Of a DNA stretch of 64,000 bases, positions 26,427-34,570 are shown in pieces (the stretch's first letter is position 1; every line of letters starts with the position of its first letter). The notes beneath the pieces are model-generated. The model did no database searches and had not been told where the DNA came from. It saw only the letters and a list, made by a program, of their open reading frames with translations. This DNA is from a candidate division LCP-89 bacterium B3_LCP. Its GTDB lineage: Bacteria; Electryoneota; B3-LCP. The stretch is from assembly GCA_005223185.1 (NCBI GenBank), contig NJBN01000001.1:245210-309209 (forward strand), written 5' to 3'. Both the position numbers and the translations under genes were made by a program.

Positions 26427-29018
26427 TTACTTCATCAACACCATCTTCCCTATTTCCGTAGTCGGGGTCGCCCCAGACCCCGATATTTCTAACCTATATA
26501 GATATATCCCCGATGCTAGACCCGACCCATCAAAGGTGATCTGGTGCTGCCCAGCAGCCATCCAACCCTCGCGTAGGGGTCGGTCTTGCGCCGACCCGAC
26601 CATTCGCCCTCTTATATCAAACACATCCAAAGTTACATAACCCGCAACTGGCAGAGTGAAGACTATATTGGTAGTTGGATTAAACGGATTGGGATATACA
26701 TTCACAATATCAAATTCAGAGGGCACTGCACCGTCTGATTCCGCAAACCACAGATCAAAAGGTTCACCACTGTTCGACCAGTTGGCAACGGGAACACCAT
26801 CTCCTGTTTCCAGCTTTTCGAATGTGAAGCTGTCGCTGTCCCTAATAACATCTGGAAAAACACCAATATTTCCAGTGTAAATATAAGTTCCCGATGGTGC
26901 AGAAGCAGGCACATCTTGAACACGAATTCTTTCTATTGAAGCTATGGATGGAATTGTTATACCAAAAGGCCCTAATACCGGCCCATGAGTGGTCCCATTC
27001 GGTAGTGTAGCCGTTATCCAGGTTTCGAATGTATGAGGTGATGCAGTATTATTCTCTATAGAAAAAAGAAAGTCGAAGCTACCACCGGTTGGGGGAATAG
27101 TCATGGGCATTGTCAATGGGATTAGATCTATTTTAATTTCGTTAATAATATTGCTTGGGAAGTTATAGATATTAAAATAATAATCACTAACCGTAAATAT
27201 GTAATCTTGCCACAGAGCTACATCACGGGCTTCACCTGGAGATTCGTAAAAACCCACCTCAATTGGCAAATAAGGATCGGAAACATCTATAACATGGATT
27301 CCCGCATCTCCATCTGCAACGTAAGCGAGATTTCCTGAAGCAGCCACTCCATATGAATGATAACCTGGTAGATCATAATAAGCAGTCACTTCCGGGTTCG
27401 CGGGATCAGAAACATCAATTACAAGAAGACCATCATACGATGTTGCAATATACGCATAATCCGCAAGTATTGCTATATCACTGGGGCCACCAGGTATGCT
27501 CAATGATCCTAACAACATGGGATTTCCCGGATTCGATACATCTAAAACTAATAGTCCAGTAGGATTACCTATAGCATAAACATAATCGCCTAAAACTGCT
27601 ACCTGGTAAATAGGTTCCACATATGAATAGTACCCAATTTCAATTGGATTGAAGGGATCGCCTATATCAACAATGCGCAGACCAAAATCACCGTCAGCCA
27701 CATAGGCATAATCACCAGATACTTCAACACCATAAGCACGTCCAGGTGTATCATAATAGCCCACCTCATAGGGATTTAAAGGATCATTAATATCTATCAC
27801 ACGAAGACCACAGTATGAATTCGCTACAAATGCATGGTTATCATTCACGACGATCTCTTTAATTTCGTTATCTGGCAAATCGCAGAAACCAACTTCTGCC
27901 GGGCTGTTGAAATCCGAAATATCCACGACTGTTAGACCGTGGCATTCCATGTATTCATCTGCGATATATGCATAATTACCAGATACAGCAACAGCATTGA
28001 GATTTCCTTGTTTGTTGTAAAAACCTTCCTCAAATGGATTGTTTGGATCAGAGATATTCATTATACGTAATCCCTCTATCTGGTCAGCAACGCAAGCATA
28101 AATCCCTGCAATTGCAATTCCTTCAGCATCACCTGGAGTATTACAGGAACCGGTCAAATACGGATTTAGAGGATCAGCAATATTAACGATTGCAATACCT
28201 TCATGATCTGCTATATAAGCATACATGTCTTCAATAACTACAGAATATGCCGCACCTGGTGTTACGCAATAACTCACTTCCCACAGATTTTGAGGATTTT
28301 GGATATTTATTATGTGTAATGAAATGTCATCTGTCACATAGGCATGGTTACCCAAGATCCTTACATCTCTTGCAGGTCCAGGCAGGTCATAGCACGCCAC
28401 CTCAACAGGATTACGTGGTATCGATATATCTACAATGCTCAAACCTGCAGGCCCATCAGCTACATATGCGTACTCCTGTGAATTATCAGGTATGGCAACA
28501 TTCCAAGCCCAATCCAATTCAAAACAAGTGCCTACGGGATGAGGATTGTAGGGATCGGCAATGTAAATTATGTTAAGTCCTCCACTATATGCAGCTACAT
28601 ATGCGTACTCCTCGGATACTGCGATTCCATAGGTGCTTCCCATCCCGGGGAAATCACATTGGCTAATCGAAACAGGATTGCATGGATCAGAAATATCCAA
28701 TATAAAAAGACCCTCGTCGAATGCACCAACATATGCATAATCACCTGACACGGTAACTCTTACCGCAAAATCCATCGTATTACAATGGCCGACTTCAATT
28801 GGATCAGTTGGATCAGAGAAATCTACAACACGTATGCCTGCAGATCCGTCGGCGACATAAGCATAAATACCTTGAGCATCGACATCATGAGCATAGGTCC
28901 AATATGCTATCTCCCCCACCTTCGTCACGTTCAAACTATCCTGTGCAAATGCTCCTCCGGCAAGCAGCAGTACTATAATTCCAGCATAAACAATCCAATG
29001 AAGATATGTGCGGTTCAT
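26427..29018 (-). CDS. Secreted LVIVD-repeat beta-propeller protein with C-terminal sorting domain
   Basis: The 863-aa protein has a signal peptide (IVYAGIIVLLLAGGAFA). Residues 30-650 hold 13 clear LVIVD-type repeats plus one degenerate repeat, each about 40-46 residues with the pattern YAYVADGxxGLxIVDISDPxNPxEVGxY; 14 units would fit two seven-bladed propellers. An Ig-like domain follows (about 665-755). The end is a sorting domain of the T9SS type A kind (YPNPFNPTTNIVF, DIRGRMV, GIYLYRLE, KMVLMK). Unusually, residues 808-816 and 846-853 are encoded by two dispersed palindromic DNA repeats. AAGGAGG (29032-29026) is placed ideally before the ATG, and a strong promoter lies at 29053-29081. 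Probably exported to the cell surface; ligand unknown. Confidence 0.9.
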   Translation of the reverse strand: MNRTYLHWIVYAGIIVLLLAGGAFAQDSLNVTKVGEIAYWTYAHDVDAQGIYAYVADGSAGIRVVDFSDPTDPIEVGHCNTMDFAVRVTVSGDYAYVGAFDEGLFILDISDPCNPVSISQCDFPGMGSTYGIAVSEEYAYVAAYSGGLNIIYIADPYNPHPVGTCFELDWAWNVAIPDNSQEYAYVADGPAGLSIVDISIPRNPVEVACYDLPGPARDVRILGNHAYVTDDISLHIINIQNPQNLWEVSYCVTPGAAYSVVIEDMYAYIADHEGIAIVNIADPLNPYLTGSCNTPGDAEGIAIAGIYACVADQIEGLRIMNISDPNNPFEEGFYNKQGNLNAVAVSGNYAYIADEYMECHGLTVVDISDFNSPAEVGFCDLPDNEIKEIVVNDNHAFVANSYCGLRVIDINDPLNPYEVGYYDTPGRAYGVEVSGDYAYVADGDFGLRIVDIGDPFNPIEIGYYSYVEPIYQVAVLGDYVYAIGNPTGLLVLDVSNPGNPMLLGSLSIPGGPSDIAILADYAYIATSYDGLLVIDVSDPANPEVTAYYDLPGYHSYGVAASGNLAYVADGDAGIHVIDVSDPYLPIEVGFYESPGEARDVALWQDYIFTVSDYYFNIYNFPSNIINEIKIDLIPLTMPMTIPPTGGSFDFLFSIENNTASPHTFETWITATLPNGTTHGPVLGPFGITIPSIASIERIRVQDVPASAPSGTYIYTGNIGVFPDVIRDSDSFTFEKLETGDGVPVANWSNSGEPFDLWFAESDGAVPSEFDIVNVYPNPFNPTTNIVFTLPVAGYVTLDVFDIRGRMVGSAQDRPLREGWMAAGQHQITFDGSGLASGIYLYRLEISGSGATPTTEIGKMVLMK
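26456..26483. repeat. Palindromic repeat, family D, inside a coding sequence
   Basis: An 8-bp stem TCGGGGTC/GACCCCGA (26462-26469 and 26476-26483) with flank CCGTAG. The first 17 bases are identical to 29897-29913. On the minus strand it encodes residues 846-853 of the LVIVD protein in frame. Confidence 0.8.
26571..26598. repeat. Palindromic repeat, family C, inside a coding sequence
   Basis: GCGTAGGGGTCG followed by CTTGCG and CGACCCG forms a GGGTCGG/CCGACCC hairpin. A near copy is at 40374-40401, where it is intergenic. Here it encodes residues 808-816 of the LVIVD protein in frame on the minus strand. Confidence 0.8.
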
Positions 29019-29052
29019 GATAAAGCCTCCTTATGAAAGCACCATATTCTAT

Positions 29053-29081
29053 AATATAAGACAGTTTTCTCAAAAAGTCAA
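29053..29081 (-). promoter_or_regulatory. sigma70-like promoter of the LVIVD-repeat gene
   Basis: On the minus strand TTGACT (29081-29076) and TATATT (29058-29053) are 17 bases apart, with a leader of roughly 30 bases to the start codon. Directly upstream (29080-29091) lies a 12-base CCTCAGGGTATT also present before the 41573-42640 gene. Confidence 0.75.
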
Positions 29082-29785
29082 TACCCTGAGGGAAAATAAG
29101 TAATTTTTTATATGTAGTCTGCTCTCCACACAAAATGACAAATACTCCTGCCACCCTGTCATTCCCGCGGACGCGGGAATCCAGAGGTGTTAGGAACAAC
29201 AGCACCACACAGCTCTGTGACGTAACCTCCCCTTCGGCGTTGTGGGAAGGTCTTGAAACCTCACATACCCCGTTAAGACAGATCCTTAGCGCAGCGGAGA
29301 CCTGACGCAACAGGCAACACGCGAGCCCCCCTTTTTTTCAAGGGGGGAGTAAGGGGGGATCAAAATTCCCCCCAATTTCCCTTGCTTTTCCACCAATAAT
29401 GTTGTATATTATATACAAGAATCCTCCAACACAGTGCTGTCGCACGCCCTCATTATTAGTGCCGCTGACTCCCTGCAGTCAGCGGTTGTATCAAAAGCCG
29501 AGTACAGGGACTCGTCTGCACGGATAATACCTTACAACTCATATGTGTATTACATCTACTGAATCCTGAATCCTACAAAAAAGACAAACCTGTCGCCAGC
29601 CACTTTTCCCAGGCACAAAACAGACGTAAAAAATGACGGACACTTCATTGTGTCGGTCGAATATGTCGCATTTCGGATGGGGCGAAAACACTTAGAGCGT
29701 CCCGCTACGGCGGGACAGTGTTGTATTAGCCCGGGAAATCTGTTCCCGGGTGTTGTCTGGGCAATACACCTATCATTCTGGGAGG

Positions 29786-29835
29786 GTGGCCGGGATAGCT
29801 ACCCTGAAAGGGCTGACGAAGTCAGGATGTCCCGG
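29786..29835. repeat. Palindromic repeat, family E
   Basis: The unit has outer arms of the form GCCGGGATA and TGTCCCGGC and an inner AAGTCAGGATGTCCCGGC segment. A second copy is at 35771-35821, where the outer arms CCGGGACA/TGTCCCGG match better. Confidence 0.75.
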
Positions 29836-29896
29836 CTGCCCCGGGAACGCCACCATCCCTATATGCGTCTAACAAGAAATCGCTTATGAACTGAAT

Positions 29897-29940
29897 CCGT
29901 AGTCGGGGTCGCCTGCCCCTTTGGGGCCCCTGATCCCGAC
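29897..29940. repeat. Palindromic repeat, family D (intergenic copy)
   Basis: It starts with the same 17 bases as 26456-26472 and ends in CCCGAC, with an inner GCCCC/GGGGC hairpin. It lies just before the ribosome-binding site of the DUF4397 lipoprotein gene. Confidence 0.75.
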
Positions 29941-29960
29941 AATTTTCCAAAGAGGTGAAT

Positions 29961-30683
29961 ATGTTCTTGCGTCAATTGTTCCTGGCAGGGTCAATAAGCT
30001 GCCTGATATTGTTATGCCTATCGGGCTGTACCAAAAGCGTTCCCACCGCAGATACAGCGCCTACACCATCTGGTGAAGTGCGCTTCATTCATTCTGCCGC
30101 CAGCACGGGCGCGCTGGATTTTACCTATCTCTCTCTGGATTGGAACGTGTACGTGAGTGCCGTTAGCGATGCGGTGTACGGATACCAGTACGGCTATTAC
30201 GACTTCAGAGCTGACAACAGGACTTTTCAGACTTACTTAGCCAACACCAATATAGCCGTAGCCAACGTTGCCTTCTACCTGACGGATAATTTCCGGTACA
30301 GCGTACTGGCTGTCGATCTGGATGCCACCATTAATCCCGAACTGATCGCGCTGGCAGATACGTTAGCATTGCCGCCAGATGGGAAGGCATTCCTGCGCTT
30401 CCTGCACGCTTCCGCGGACGCTCCCACGCTGGATATTCTCCACCCCGACAGCACCAAACTGGTCAGTGAATTAGCGCAATATGATGCTTCACCCTATCTG
30501 ACATTAGATCAAGGGACGTATTCATTCTCAGTAAATTCGTCCAGTTCTGAAGAGGAGCTGGTGGTTTTAGATCCGGTTACGGTGATTTCCGGAAACAATT
30601 ACACTGGTGTGCTTTCGGGATCGATCGATGGATTGCCGGGACCGGTTTTCAACATCAAGCTTTACCAGGAAACCAGTCTGTGA
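29961..30683 (+). CDS. DUF4397-type lipoprotein
   Basis: The 240-aa protein has a lipoprotein signal peptide with lipobox LSGC (about residue 22). Two related modules follow: VRFIHSAASTGALDF near residue 42 and FLRFLHASADAPTLDI near residue 140. The second is the hallmark of DUF4397 (anti-sigma-factor/adhesin-like extracellular domain of unknown function). The first module is a diverged copy. ATG 29961 is preferred over GTG 29955 because AAAGAGGTG at 29949-29957 is then a proper Shine-Dalgarno. It converges with the methyltransferase gene on the other strand, 19 bases apart. Confidence 0.85.
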   Translation: MFLRQLFLAGSISCLILLCLSGCTKSVPTADTAPTPSGEVRFIHSAASTGALDFTYLSLDWNVYVSAVSDAVYGYQYGYYDFRADNRTFQTYLANTNIAVANVAFYLTDNFRYSVLAVDLDATINPELIALADTLALPPDGKAFLRFLHASADAPTLDILHPDSTKLVSELAQYDASPYLTLDQGTYSFSVNSSSSEEELVVLDPVTVISGNNYTGVLSGSIDGLPGPVFNIKLYQETSL

Positions 30684-30702
30684 TCTTCGGTAGGGCGATA
30701 AT

Positions 30703-31701
30703 CTATTCGATTAAGGCAGGCGATAGGAATTCAGATAAACCTTCGATTTCTGCGGGTACGGCTTCCCTCTCAGTTCGATTTAACGGATAGCTGTCGCCCT
30801 TTTCGTTTCTCCGGGCGAGAATGCGAAAGAAAGGGATATCCTGTACGGCTAATTCAGACAATTCGGGGGTGGTAACAGAGATGGGGGAGAGTTCCAGCGT
30901 AGGTCCACCTAAGTGAACTTCTTCCGGTAACCTGACTGTCATGGAAAAGCGGGATACTTTCAGGACTTTGTAGCTGGATATGGCTAAAAGTCTCTCTAAA
31001 ACGTCCGGGGTGAAGAACCAGCGGGGCAGGTCTATGGGCCAGAGTGAAGGACCTTCACCGTAGATCTGGAAATCCCAATCGCTGATGTCGGGGGTGGTGA
31101 TTACTAAAAGACCGTCTTTCTGGAGCATACCGGATACCTTCTCGATCAGAGCGAATGGATCGGCAGTTCTCTCCAGCGAATTTTCCAGGCGTATCACATC
31201 GTATTGCTGCTGGAGGAGATCTTCGCCAATGGCAGCTTCCGGTTGAGCAATTAGTTCAGGTTCAAGATGGGACATTACCGATGAATCCCATCCCTGAAGC
31301 CGGGCGGTTTCCAGGATATCGGTTCCATCGTCACCTATATTCAGAAGCGATCCCGGGGGGGTTAGAAAATCGCTGACGTCATTCAGTTCCTCAAATCCTA
31401 AAAAAGGGGTAGAATCACTGTCCGGTCTTGATCTGATTGACTGCACAGTGGTGTCTTCTTCGGGACCACCGGGCGGAAAATGTGGATAGGGAAGAGGGGT
31501 CTTAGAATCGCTTGAGAAATCCTGCCGGAAAGTGAGTCCGCAGCTCTTACAGCTTATAACTCTGTAATCTTCGCCGTAGTTCAGATATGGATCTAACACC
31601 GCACCTGTATTTCTACCAGCAGAATCACTTTTCAGGGTGAATCTCTGCTGGAATATAGTGCCGCCACATAAGATGCAATTTGTCTTCAGTTCACTTCGCA
31701 T
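30703..31701 (-). CDS. Zinc-ribbon methyltransferase-like protein with degenerate SAM motif
   Basis: The 332-aa protein (from ATG 31701; TTG 31716 is possible) has a four-cysteine N-terminal ribbon, C9-x2-C12 and C51-x2-C54 (CKSCGLTF), followed by a class I methyltransferase fold. VIRLENSLERTADPF and LLVITTPD correspond to later methyltransferase motifs. Motif I, normally hDhGCGxG, reads LLNIGDDGTD, and the acidic residue after strand 2 is absent. The order ribbon + methyltransferase is that of sugar C-methyltransferase-like enzymes such as the one at 40618-41562. Catalysis may be lost. Function unknown. Confidence 0.7.
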   Translation of the reverse strand: MRSELKTNCILCGGTIFQQRFTLKSDSAGRNTGAVLDPYLNYGEDYRVISCKSCGLTFRQDFSSDSKTPLPYPHFPPGGPEEDTTVQSIRSRPDSDSTPFLGFEELNDVSDFLTPPGSLLNIGDDGTDILETARLQGWDSSVMSHLEPELIAQPEAAIGEDLLQQQYDVIRLENSLERTADPFALIEKVSGMLQKDGLLVITTPDISDWDFQIYGEGPSLWPIDLPRWFFTPDVLERLLAISSYKVLKVSRFSMTVRLPEEVHLGGPTLELSPISVTTPELSELAVQDIPFFRILARRNEKGDSYPLNRTEREAVPAEIEGLSEFLSPALIE

Positions 31702-31751
31702 CAGAAAACCCCCCAAGTTGTATCATAGACATTGATTAATTACCTTAACAT

Positions 31752-31805
31752 GTAGCGCGGGGGCTTGCCCCCGCTGGTAATTAGCGGCAGCAGGCTGCCG
31801 CGCTA
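31752..31805. repeat. Composite palindromic element with inverted ends, family A
   Basis: The element starts with GTAGCGCGG and ends with the exact inverse CCGCGCTAC. Inside are two hairpins, GCGGGGGC/GCCCCCGC (31757-31774) and GCGGCAG/CTGCCGC (31784-31801). The left 23 bases are identical to 26355-26377 and inverted at 40425-40447. It lies in the gap between two minus-strand genes. Confidence 0.85.
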
Positions 31806-31863
31806 CCTTCTCAAAGTCAAGATATCTTGTTCAAATCCATCTTATAACTCGCAGAAAGAAGAG

Positions 31864-33753
31864 TTAAGCTTCTGTTTCCAGTAGTTGTTCGTCCTGTGAA
31901 TCAGGAATGACCACCAGATCAGTTGATTTCTTTCTGCCGCGGCGTTTTGGCTTCTCCTTCAATCCTTGAGCGATGGGCACCGATGCGCCGATCTGAATGG
32001 TATCCATGCCTGTAAGCTGCATTTCCCGCTTTGCTAATTTGGCTTCTCCCAGACTCTCCAACACATAAGCATTCTGATGATGGAAGACGCTGTCAGTGGA
32101 TTCAGTGCCTGATTTTAGATATTCCCATAGTTCCAGACGGTAATGGTCCCGCAGGTCTTTCTTGCTGGCGAATTGGTAAAGTTGCGCTAAACGGACATGG
32201 GCACGTATCCCGGAAAAGCGATTACAGGAAAAGTGATAGCGGAAGAGGGCTTTTTTGACGTTTTCTTCCATGTTCTCAATGAGTTTTTCAGCGCCTTCGG
32301 CATATTCTAAGTCCATGTAGAAGACACAAAGGCGTTGGAAGAGCCGCATTTCAAGTAGGGGCATGTGTTCGAAGAAACCATCTGATAGGACTTTCTCCAG
32401 AGGGCGAACGAACATCGTCAGCGGTCCTGTGGTAATAGGTACAGTGCAGAGTTTTTCCAGTATATCTACCTGTACATTTACGGGGAAGCCGTCCATGAGG
32501 TCACCCACTTGCGCAATTCCCGACTGTGGGTCATCGATAGAATTCAGATTGCGAACCGATTCCTGTAATTCGAGGTATCGCGTGGCAGATTGACTATTGT
32601 TAGGTTCGCTGATTTGTTTATTCTTTTTATCCGTGGAATCCTTTAGCTTCTTTCGCAACGTGCCAATAAATTGGGGCATGAATTGAGTCAGATTACTGCG
32701 GTTCTCGATGCATTTTCGGGCTACGGATCCTAATTTTTTCCTTATTTTTTCCTGCGCTAAAAGGTCCTTCAGAGCACTGGCGAAGGATTCTGCATCCCGC
32801 GCTTTCGCCAGGCGACCGCTGCGTCCATTTCGGAGCAGGTCGTTTATCCCGGGAACGTCCGTGGCGGCTATAGCTAAACCTTGCGCCATTGCTTCTATCA
32901 ACGGCGTGGAATTATCTTCAAAATGCGTACTTAGAGCGAAGATGTCAGTAGCGCACAGTATGTCAATATGATCTCCCGGATCATCCATAATGGAGACCTG
33001 ATCTTCTAAGCGCAAGGCGTATATTTTCTCTGCAATTCTGCGTCTTTCAGGACCTTCACCTACCAGCATTAAGACGAATTTCTGACCTCGCTGTTTTAAC
33101 AGTGCACAGGCATCTAAGAGGGTATCGTGGTCTCTGCGCCTGTCAAATGGCGCTATCATGGTGACCATCTTCAAATCAGTATCCACGCGCAGATCTTTCC
33201 GTAAGCGGTGGCGGTCTTCTTTGGTCAATTGAATATAGGTAGTGTCAGCCGAATGCGGAAGCAGATTACCGACTCTTTCGGCGATTTGAGGCAGCGTTTG
33301 AGTTATAACTCTCTGCAGGTTGCGTGATGCCGGGAGAAGCAGATCGCTGAAATACAACGCGGAAAGTTCCTCGAAGCTGGAGAGCAGGCTGGGTTGATCG
33401 TCAATTTCAGCCACTACCAGAGGAACGCCGCTGGCCTTAGCTGCGATCAAGAAAGCAGCTCCCGCAGGACTTGGCAGAGATGCCATGGCGATCTTAGGTA
33501 GATCATCCTGCAGTTGCTGTGTCATAACTTTCATAAAGTTATAGGGATCGTCGGGTGGTATTGGATCAACATCCAGACCGGTCAGGGTTATGCCGCTATC
33601 GGCAAAAGCGCCTTCTCCGGGTTCATCGGAACTAAGACAGGTAACGCCGACTTTGAATTCTTTTTTCAGGAACGGCATTCTCCTGGCGACTTCGGCGGCT
33701 TTTTCATCGTGCAAGGTGGGTAAGAAGACCTGCATTTTCAACTTGGAACTCAC
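31864..33753 (-). CDS. Family 4-type glycosyltransferase with helical C-terminal extension
   Basis: A protein of about 629 residues. The first about 385 residues resemble a GT-B glycosyltransferase: TMIAPFDRRRDHDTLLDA starts the C-terminal Rossmann domain, LVGEGPERRRI follows, and ALSTHFEDNSTPLIEAMAQG is the donor-binding E-x7-E-like motif (here TPLIEAMAQG). The N-terminal acceptor domain is less conserved. Residues 400-629 are helical and unrelated to the GT fold, ending in a basic RRGRKK tail. GTG 33753, with AGAGG at 33763-33759, is preferred over TTG 33783. Neighbours are another minus-strand gene and repeat DNA. Substrate unknown. Confidence 0.78.
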   Translation of the reverse strand: MSSKLKMQVFLPTLHDEKAAEVARRMPFLKKEFKVGVTCLSSDEPGEGAFADSGITLTGLDVDPIPPDDPYNFMKVMTQQLQDDLPKIAMASLPSPAGAAFLIAAKASGVPLVVAEIDDQPSLLSSFEELSALYFSDLLLPASRNLQRVITQTLPQIAERVGNLLPHSADTTYIQLTKEDRHRLRKDLRVDTDLKMVTMIAPFDRRRDHDTLLDACALLKQRGQKFVLMLVGEGPERRRIAEKIYALRLEDQVSIMDDPGDHIDILCATDIFALSTHFEDNSTPLIEAMAQGLAIAATDVPGINDLLRNGRSGRLAKARDAESFASALKDLLAQEKIRKKLGSVARKCIENRSNLTQFMPQFIGTLRKKLKDSTDKKNKQISEPNNSQSATRYLELQESVRNLNSIDDPQSGIAQVGDLMDGFPVNVQVDILEKLCTVPITTGPLTMFVRPLEKVLSDGFFEHMPLLEMRLFQRLCVFYMDLEYAEGAEKLIENMEENVKKALFRYHFSCNRFSGIRAHVRLAQLYQFASKKDLRDHYRLELWEYLKSGTESTDSVFHHQNAYVLESLGEAKLAKREMQLTGMDTIQIGASVPIAQGLKEKPKRRGRKKSTDLVVIPDSQDEQLLETEA

Positions 33754-33763
33754 ACTAACCTCT

Positions 33764-34254
33764 AAGTTTATTTGTGGGGACAAATCTGCGCTGCATTTGC
33801 CTCACATTTCGCAAAAGGCGTGCCTTTTAACTTATGAAGGCAATTCATCACGTAATATTGGGCGTTACAGCGAATTGCTGCCGACATTAACAGATGTTAT
33901 TCAGGCTTTTTATCGGAGAAATGCCACCGCTATAAAGGCAGAGCATAATCAGGAAGAGGCGAATAACCGCCACTTGGGGGTTAATAATGTCTAATGTCGG
34001 GGTCAGGCCCGTAAGGGGGCTTAGCTCGGCGATCCAGGTTGTGGTCATGGTGGTGGTGAGGTGAGATAACGAGCCGTCATTGCTCCGAAGGAGTCCCTAC
34101 GGGACGAGGACAGCGTAGCCGGACGAAGCAATCCCAAGCCACCCACACCGTCATTGCGGACTCCGATCGGGAATCCAGTGGTATATCCGTGTCATCAGTG
34201 ATATCCGTGCGCATCCGTGGTTCCGACATTTTTTCTTTAAAAATATCTCCCCTC
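33764..34254. other. Repeat-rich intergenic region without convincing gene
   Basis: It contains GTCGGGGTCAGGCCC (33997-34011, related to family D), a long element with CCGAAGGAGTCCCTACGGGACGA and GACGAAGCAATCCC segments (about 34085-34135), and a TCATTGCGGA...TCGGGAATCCAG unit (34152-34177). A plus-strand open frame extending to 33994 lies largely antisense to the glycosyltransferase and is not called. Confidence 0.6.
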
Positions 34255-34283
34255 TTGACTTTTGGCTATTTTTTTAGTATATT
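34255..34283 (+). promoter_or_regulatory. sigma70-like promoter of the duplicated secreted-protein gene
   Basis: TTGACT (34255-34260) and TATATT (34278-34283) are spaced by exactly 17 bases, about 55 bases before the first ATG at 34340. The second copy of the gene has no such promoter of its own. Confidence 0.72.
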
Positions 34284-34314
34284 GATTATAATCACTCTTT
34301 TCCAGTCTGAAAAT

Positions 34315-34562
34315 TTGCATTTTGCAATTGGAGGATACCATGCGCTTCAAAATATTCTTACTCCTATTACCTGCCTTACTACTCACCCTGACAGGCCCAA
34401 CCCACGCCTGGTGGTTTGAATACGACACTCCAGAAGTTGATTTACCAGTATCTGCACACCCTGATACTGTTTCAAGAAAACCTATTGCCTTTCCCTATCC
34501 TGACGGAAGTACTTTAGTTGCATTTTGCAATTGGAGGATACCATGCGCTTCAAAATATTCTT
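34315..34562 (+). repeat. 45-bp exact direct repeat, tandem duplication scar
   Basis: Bases 34315-34359 recur exactly at 34518-34562 (offset 203). Each copy holds the TTGGAGGATACC ribosome-binding site and the first codons (MRFKIF) of a secreted protein. The intervening 158 bases encode a diverged but clearly related N-terminus. Confidence 0.92.
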
Positions 34563-34570
34563 GTTATTAA
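34340..34570 (+). pseudogene. Truncated 5' copy of the secreted beta-propeller-like gene
   Basis: ATG 34340 opens a 76-aa frame whose first about 62 residues are a diverged paralogue of the next gene: the same MRFKIFLLL signal peptide, THAWWFEY, TPE, and GSTLVAF against GSTLVVF. At GSTLVAF it runs out of frame into the leader and start of the second copy and stops at 34570. The join lies in a TTGCATTTTG stretch, so a deletion between tandem paralogues is the simplest history. A short secreted peptide could still be made, since promoter and ribosome-binding site are intact. Confidence 0.8.

Larger units (their letters stand above)
29093..29948. other. Repeat-rich intergenic region without convincing gene
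   Basis: About 850 bases of palindromic and repeat DNA. Visible parts are a TCATTCCCGCG..CGCGGGAAT element (29159-29180), a CCCCCCTT/AAGGGGGG hairpin (29326-29347), a GTCCCGC/GCGGGAC hairpin near 29697-29715, a GAATATGTCG motif next to a GACAC/GTGTC dyad (29639-29669), a family E unit (29786-29835) and a family D unit (29897-29940). Short open frames here overlap these repeats, have no good ribosome-binding site, and are not called. Confidence 0.7.

Noticed and set aside
26427..26610. Possibility that the two palindromes are only terminator hairpins of the LVIVD gene
   Set aside because: They lie before the stop codon inside the reading frame and encode extra residues, so they are not simple 3' hairpins, although family A and B units beyond the stop may act as such.
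28936..29310. 124-aa minus-strand open frame reaching into the LVIVD gene
   Set aside because: It overlaps the promoter, ribosome-binding site and signal-peptide region of the LVIVD gene in another frame and includes repeat DNA.
29650..29889. 79-aa plus-strand open frame in the intergenic region
   Set aside because: It is composed of palindromic repeat DNA (families near 29697 and 29786-29835) and has no Shine-Dalgarno site.
33590..33994. 134-aa plus-strand open frame
   Set aside because: Most of it is antisense to the glycosyltransferase gene and the rest is repeat-rich DNA.
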